A stretch of 48,936 bases of DNA. Origin: Nitrosomonas communis. Lineage in GTDB: Bacteria; Pseudomonadota; Gammaproteobacteria; Burkholderiales; Nitrosomonadaceae. The stretch covers positions 1 to 48,936 of the forward strand of contig NZ_FOUB01000028.1 in NCBI RefSeq assembly GCF_900114745.1. The letters are read 5' to 3'. The notes under the pieces were generated by a model. The model made no database searches. It was not told the DNA's origin and was given only the letters and a program-made list of their open reading frames with translations. The position numbers were made by a program, and so were the translations under genes. Of the stretch, positions 45,568 to 48,936 are shown one piece after another. Numbering within the stretch: position 1 is the stretch's first letter; every line of letters begins with the position of its first letter.

Positions 45568-46314
45568 ATGTGGGGGTTTTATTCTTTCGTTATTATTTTT
45601 CTTACATTACTGTTGACCAATGTAGCCGTTGCTTTTGATCGGGTTGTACAAGGGATGGAACCCAATAGCATCACGATTATAGGTGAAAAACATAAACGGC
45701 CAGAATCAGTTCATTTTTTCAAATCACTGATAACTGATTACTTGCAGCAGAATAAGTGTCTCACCGTTGCGCTTGAAATTGCTAGTAATCAGCAATCATT
45801 CATTGACGAAATCAAGCAGGGTAGACCCGTATCTGACATTGAGATAGCCCCGATGATTGATCACCCACCTTTCAGGCAATTGATTAATGATCTAGCCCAG
45901 ATGCAGGGTAGCAACGATTGCCTTAAGATAATCGCTATTGATGCAGGGATAAAATCCGAAACTCGGCGTGATGAGTGGATGGCAACAAAATTGGCTGAAC
46001 ATGTGGGGCAAGCACCGATACTGGCTTTAGTGGGAAATTTGCATACACTAAAGAAAGTTGAATGGAACTATGCAATGTCAAAGAAAGAACCCTATGTTGC
46101 AGAAATACTCGTATCACAGGGGAAGAACGTAAGAACTTATCCGCAAATCTGGTTAGATCGTGAATGTAGCACACGTGATCGATATATTCATGCAGATTCG
46201 CCAGAGGCAACAGAAATGCTAAACGATAATTTATTTTCTTTGCTAAATGCTGATAAACCTAAGACCGCAAACGGTGTCGTTAATGGAATTGTTATGTGGG
46301 AATGTGATAGATAG
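45568..46314 (+). CDS. ChaN/TIKI/EreA-like exported protein
   Basis: This 248-residue protein has a signal-like N-terminus (FVIIFLTLLLTNVAVAF). ITIIGEKHKRPESVHFFKSL (GE-x-H), LTVALEIASNQQSFIDEIKQ and ILALVGNLHTLKKVEWNYAM (GN-x-H) follow. These Glu/His pairs are the metal-site signature of the ChaN, TIKI/TraB and erythromycin-esterase superfamily, which includes haem-uptake proteins, proteases and esterases. Substrate and activity cannot be assigned. A paralogue with a deleted middle lies at 43935. Confidence 0.6.
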   Translation: MWGFYSFVIIFLTLLLTNVAVAFDRVVQGMEPNSITIIGEKHKRPESVHFFKSLITDYLQQNKCLTVALEIASNQQSFIDEIKQGRPVSDIEIAPMIDHPPFRQLINDLAQMQGSNDCLKIIAIDAGIKSETRRDEWMATKLAEHVGQAPILALVGNLHTLKKVEWNYAMSKKEPYVAEILVSQGKNVRTYPQIWLDRECSTRDRYIHADSPEATEMLNDNLFSLLNADKPKTANGVVNGIVMWECDR

Positions 46315-46341
46315 TATCAAAAAATTGAGGGAGTCAGCATT

Positions 46342-46560
46342 ATGGCAGAGGATAAACATGTTGATAGATTTGTAGCTGATGAGGGCTTACGGTCAGTTAC
46401 CCCTCCCTGTGCTACTTGTGTGCATAGATCACAAAAAGCCCCAGGCTATTGCCTAGCCTTTCCAGATGGAATACCGGAAGAAATTTTGTCGTGTAAGAAT
46501 GATCACCGTAAACCCTTTAGAGGCGACCACGGTATTCAATATGAGTCTATAAAGCTATGA
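46342..46560 (+). CDS. small Cys-rich protein coupled to DraG
   Basis: The 72-residue product has CATCVHRSQKAPGYCLAFPD and ILSCKNDHRKPFRGDHGIQY. Four Cys (CxxC...C...C) and His suggest zinc or redox binding. GAGGGAGTC precedes the ATG. The stop overlaps the ADP-ribosylglycohydrolase start by 4 bp (ATGA), so the two are coupled. The family is not recognised by me; a regulatory or partner role is inferred. Confidence 0.65.
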   Translation: MAEDKHVDRFVADEGLRSVTPPCATCVHRSQKAPGYCLAFPDGIPEEILSCKNDHRKPFRGDHGIQYESIKL

Positions 46561-47483
46561 TAACTATACGAAACTTATTATGTGGTGTAGCAGTAGGAGA
46601 TGCCATAGGCTATCCCTTAGAATTTAATTCAAACCCAAATGCAGATGACTTTGCAGAGTCAGTATCGGCTAAGGTACTACAGGCCTCAGACGATACCCAG
46701 ATGAGTTTGTTTTTGGCAGAGGCTATAGCGAAGCACGATACTAAATTTAAACCAGATTTGCCGTATATGCGATGGTACGTAACGCAGACCAAACCCATTC
46801 CGCATACTGCGGCCTTTGAGGGATTACTTGCTTTTGATTGCATGTATGAAGTGCGAGCACCTGGTAAAACGTGTATGTCTGCCTGTGGAGCGTTATCGAA
46901 TGGTACAAAAGTACAGAATGATTCCAAAGGTAATGGCACAGTGATGCGAATTGCACCGTGGGCACTGAAAGCAGTGCTAGATACCGAACGGGATTATGCA
47001 CATTATATGCAGTATGTTGTAAACGATTCTTTCTGCACCCATAAAAATATGGAAGCTACAGAATCGGCAAAAGCGTTATTTATGATTCAATACTTTGCAC
47101 TCCATAAAGTTCCATTACGAAATGCTATTGAGTTGGCAATGCGCGAGGTCGATCCCATAAGTAGAGCTTTTCATTTGCTAAGCTTTGTAGATCATGAGGA
47201 AGATTTTGAAAAAGGGGGATGGGTGGCAGAAGAGGCGGTTTATATCGCTGTGCGAGCTGTGCTAAAGGCAAAAGATTACTTAGATGCAATCTACAACGCA
47301 ACAGTGATAGAAGGAGACTCAGACACTTGTGCTGCAATCGCTGGCGCTCTAGCAGTGTGTTATGGCATGAAACCACCAGAGGAACTAATCGCTAAATTGG
47401 ATATACTACCTGCTATAGAGTATGTATCGGATATCTGGGAATCTCATTACAGGGCACCTCTAAAAATTCATAATTCGTCATAA
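46557..47483 (+). CDS. ADP-ribosylglycohydrolase (DraG family)
   Basis: This 308-residue enzyme has metal-site motifs VAVGDAIGYPLEF (residues 11-23), VLQASDDTQMSLFLAEAIAK (D-D-T) and VIEGDSDTCAAIAGALAVCY (D-S-D-T). GNGTVMRIAPWALK lies between. DraG enzymes remove ADP-ribose from proteins, nucleic acids or small molecules. No ADP-ribosyltransferase is in the island, so the target may be from phage, the host or a rival. It is coupled to a small Cys-rich gene and is the last gene of the island. Confidence 0.92.
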   Translation: MITIRNLLCGVAVGDAIGYPLEFNSNPNADDFAESVSAKVLQASDDTQMSLFLAEAIAKHDTKFKPDLPYMRWYVTQTKPIPHTAAFEGLLAFDCMYEVRAPGKTCMSACGALSNGTKVQNDSKGNGTVMRIAPWALKAVLDTERDYAHYMQYVVNDSFCTHKNMEATESAKALFMIQYFALHKVPLRNAIELAMREVDPISRAFHLLSFVDHEEDFEKGGWVAEEAVYIAVRAVLKAKDYLDAIYNATVIEGDSDTCAAIAGALAVCYGMKPPEELIAKLDILPAIEYVSDIWESHYRAPLKIHNSS

Positions 47484-47593
47484 TACTTCGTTGCTCACAA
47501 AAAAATATTTCCTTACATATCAGTTATATGCTGCGTCAACATTTTTTGTTCTCGCCTTGTCTTGTTTAGAACTCTGAATTTTTAGAGGCGCCC

Positions 47594-47607
47594 TACAATT
47601 AATTGCA
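47594..47607. repeat. island palindrome, copy 11
   Basis: TACAATTAATTGCA, one mismatch from consensus, lies about 110 bp after the DraG stop and 165 bp before the right att site. Confidence 0.55.
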
Positions 47608-47696
47608 ATACCTTGGACATACAAAGAACGCACGCAAAACTGGCAAGCTCTGGCTTGATGGGTACATGGTCGTGTATGAGTAAGATTGTATGGATG

Positions 47697-47716
47697 GGTA
47701 TAACTTTTAGTATAAC
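47697..47716. promoter_or_regulatory. candidate integrase arm sites, right end of island
   Basis: GGTATAAC and AGTATAAC lie 4 bp apart, matching the 8-mers near the left-end integrase at 17313-17342. Together they are candidate arm sites that let the integrase mark both ends. Confidence 0.6.
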
Positions 47717-47772
47717 TGTTGATATGAATTGATATATATTCATTTAAATACAATCACTTGATATGTTATTGT

Positions 47773-47794
47773 GAATCCCACCCTCCCGCCAATT
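47773..47794 (+). other. attR: degenerate copy of tRNA-Ser 3' end
   Basis: GAATCCCACCCTCCCGCC then AATT repeats 17177-17199 with one missing T. It is not part of a full tRNA. This is the right junction of the island and the left start of the next element. Confidence 0.85.
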
Positions 47795-47905
47795 CAGCTT
47801 TCATACAAATCCGTAGCAATCCACGAAACATAATATACAAGCTGGTTTACAAGATTTTCAACTCCGTATTAATCCGAATTAATCCGCTAGAAGCCAGTAA
47901 AAAAA

Positions 47906-47954
47906 TGTGGTAAAAAGTGTGGTAATTATTTTTACCACACTAAAAGTTACCACA
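47906..47954. promoter_or_regulatory. four-part inverted 8-mer array before the second integrase
   Basis: TGTGGTAA at 47906-47913 and 47918-47925 is followed by its inverse TTACCACA at 47932-47939 and 47947-47954, ending 2 bp before the ATG. The symmetric layout suggests integrase or repressor binding and autoregulation. The 8-mer differs from that of the first integrase. Confidence 0.65.
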
Positions 47955-47956
47955 TT

Positions 47957-48898
47957 ATGGCTCTCAAAGAATTACTGACAGACTTGGCTTGCAAGAATGC
48001 AACGGCTGAAAGCGCCAAGATACGCAAGTTACATGATGGTCAAGGGCTTTATCTTTGGGTATATGAAGATGGCCGGAAATATTGGCGATTGCGTTACAAG
48101 ATCCATGACAAAGAAAAATCCATCTCATTAGGCGTCTATCCTGTCATAGGGTTAAAGCAAGCTAGGCAGCTTGCCCAGGCCGAACGTGTCAAACTGGCAA
48201 GTAATATAGATCCTTCTATTGATCGTCAAATAAACAAGCAAAAAGCAAAAGAAGCTGCCACTAATAGCTTTGAAGCTGTCGCTCGTGAGTGGTACAGCAA
48301 ACAAACGCATACCTGGGTAATAAGTCATAGTAAGGATGTATTGCGTAGGCTTGAAGGGAATGTATTTCCTTATATCGGGGTGTACCCTATCAGCACGATT
48401 GAAGCCCCGCAGTTACTTAACATGATTCGCATTATTGAACATCGGGGTTCTTTTGATCTGGCGCATAGAGTGCTAGGGGTATGTGGGCAGGTATTCCGCT
48501 ACGGTATATCAACAGGCCGATGCACGCGTGATCCTGCTGGCGATCTGAGAGGGGCGCTTACGCCACATAAAAAGAAAAACCAGGCAGCTGTCAAGCCTGA
48601 AGAATTACCGGAACTGTTACGTGCGCTAGCTACCTACGAAAGCATAGGGAATAGGCAAACACAGCTTGCCTTGCAATTGCTGGCGCTGACCTTTGTTCGT
48701 ACCAATGAATTGATTGGTGCACTATGGACTGAATTTGATTTGAGCAATGCGCTATGGATTGTTCCCGGTGAGCGAATGAAGATGAGGAATGAGCATGTAG
48801 TACCGCTCACCCGCCAAGTATTGGAAATTTTGACTGAACTAAGAAGCTGTCTGGCAAAACGATTTCCATTAAAATCATGGATTTTGATAACAAGCTAA
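47957..48898 (+). pseudogene. second P4-type tyrosine integrase, C-terminally truncated
   Basis: This product of 313 residues is homologous over about 290 to the 17371 integrase (LYLWVYEDGRKYWRLRYKIH; VFPYIGVYPISTIEAPQLLN; LTFVRTNELIGALWTEFDL). After EILTEL the sequence turns unrelated (RSCLAKRFPLKSWILITS) and stops. The His-x-x-Arg, the final His and the nucleophile Tyr are all absent, so it cannot recombine. The cause is probably an insertion, deletion or rearrangement at about 48845; the rest lies beyond or is lost. It opens the next element in the tRNA-Ser array. Confidence 0.8.
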
Positions 48899-48936
48899 GA
48901 AATGTCATACAAAACAGATATAAATGATAAGGAATG

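Larger units (their letters stand above)
17200..47794 (+). mobile_element. 30.6-kb genomic island integrated at tRNA-Ser
   Basis: The island runs from the 3' end of tRNA-Ser to a degenerate copy of the same tRNA end. A P4-type integrase sits next to the tRNA. The 8-mer RGTATAAC occurs near the left end (17313-17367) and again near the right end (47697-47716), as expected for integrase arm sites. The cargo includes a regulator/replication operon, an RTX protein, a SWIM protein, a CHAT protease, nested insertion sequences, recombinase-radC, type I restriction-modification, SRAP, nuclease, HU and ADP-ribosylglycohydrolase genes. No relaxase or conjugation genes were seen, so the island would need outside help to transfer between cells. 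Confidence 0.85.

Noticed and set aside
47520..47753. 77-codon minus-strand frame near the island end
   Set aside because: It spans palindrome copy 11 and the integrase arm sites and has low-complexity composition. A gene is unlikely.
1..48936. CRISPR array
   Set aside because: No regularly spaced repeats with unique spacers were seen. The eleven palindromes are irregularly spaced over 27 kb.

Overview
The window looks like a chromosomal segment of a low-GC betaproteobacterium, most likely a Nitrosomonas-like ammonia oxidiser. This rests on the gene order ftsY-ftsE-ftsX-rpoH, a perfect CIRCE site in front of rpoH, AT-rich spacers and the general flavour of the proteins. The genus is an inference, not proven.

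Layout. (1) 1-1460: the tail of a prophage or phage-derived element. It has the 3' end of a 3TM holin and a minus-strand set of four small accessory genes, bounded by a 69-bp imperfect repeat at 1389-1457. The repeat recurs at 2682-2750 and brackets a divergent cis-prenyltransferase gene. (2) 2879-17196: conserved backbone. It holds lemA, trmB, thiG-thiS, tRNA-Gly(CCC), a three-gene envelope amidoligase system (retropepsin-like protease, inactive transglutaminase with C-terminal membrane helices, ATP-grasp ligase), cbpA-cbpM, a YciI protein, a parvulin foldase, alr, ftsYEX, rpoH and tRNA-Ser(CGA). (3) 17200-47794: a 30.6-kb genomic island integrated at the 3' end of tRNA-Ser. The tRNA end is duplicated at 47773-47794, the island integrase lies beside the tRNA, and the same 8-bp candidate integrase sites lie at both ends. 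(4) 47795-end: the start of a second element, with a related but 3'-truncated integrase, so elements appear to be stacked at one tRNA site.

Island cargo, left to right: integrase; a structured leader; an AlpA-type regulator with a small ORF and a possible replication protein in one overlapping operon; a terminase-small-subunit-like HTH protein; a secreted RTX/S-layer-like protein on the minus strand; a decayed IS5 relative; a frameshifted LEA14-like lipoprotein; a SWIM zinc-finger protein with a RarA-C-like helical region; a CHAT (caspase-like) protease; an IS630 element split by an IS1380 element with a TTAA target duplication; a second tyrosine recombinase overlapping a RadC-family gene; an HNH-like protein; a metallophosphatase; a complete type I restriction-modification operon with an extra membrane/SH3 gene between hsdS and hsdR; an XRE repressor; an SRAP-domain protein; a thermonuclease; an HU protein; a ChaN/TIKI-like protein with a deleted paralogue; and a small Cys-rich protein coupled to an ADP-ribosylglycohydrolase. 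This is an accessory island rich in likely defence and DNA-processing genes.

The most unusual signal is a 14-bp palindrome, TGCARTTAAYTGCA. It occurs eleven times between 20788 and 47607, always between the genes I accept, and I found no copy in the backbone. It separates cargo modules like punctuation and clusters around the SWIM/CHAT pair and between radC and the HNH gene. It may be the operator of an island-wide regulator or a recombination or insertion site for cargo. Several frameshifts in the island (LEA14-like gene, both transposases) fall in homopolymer runs, so decay, programmed slippage and sequencing error must be told apart.
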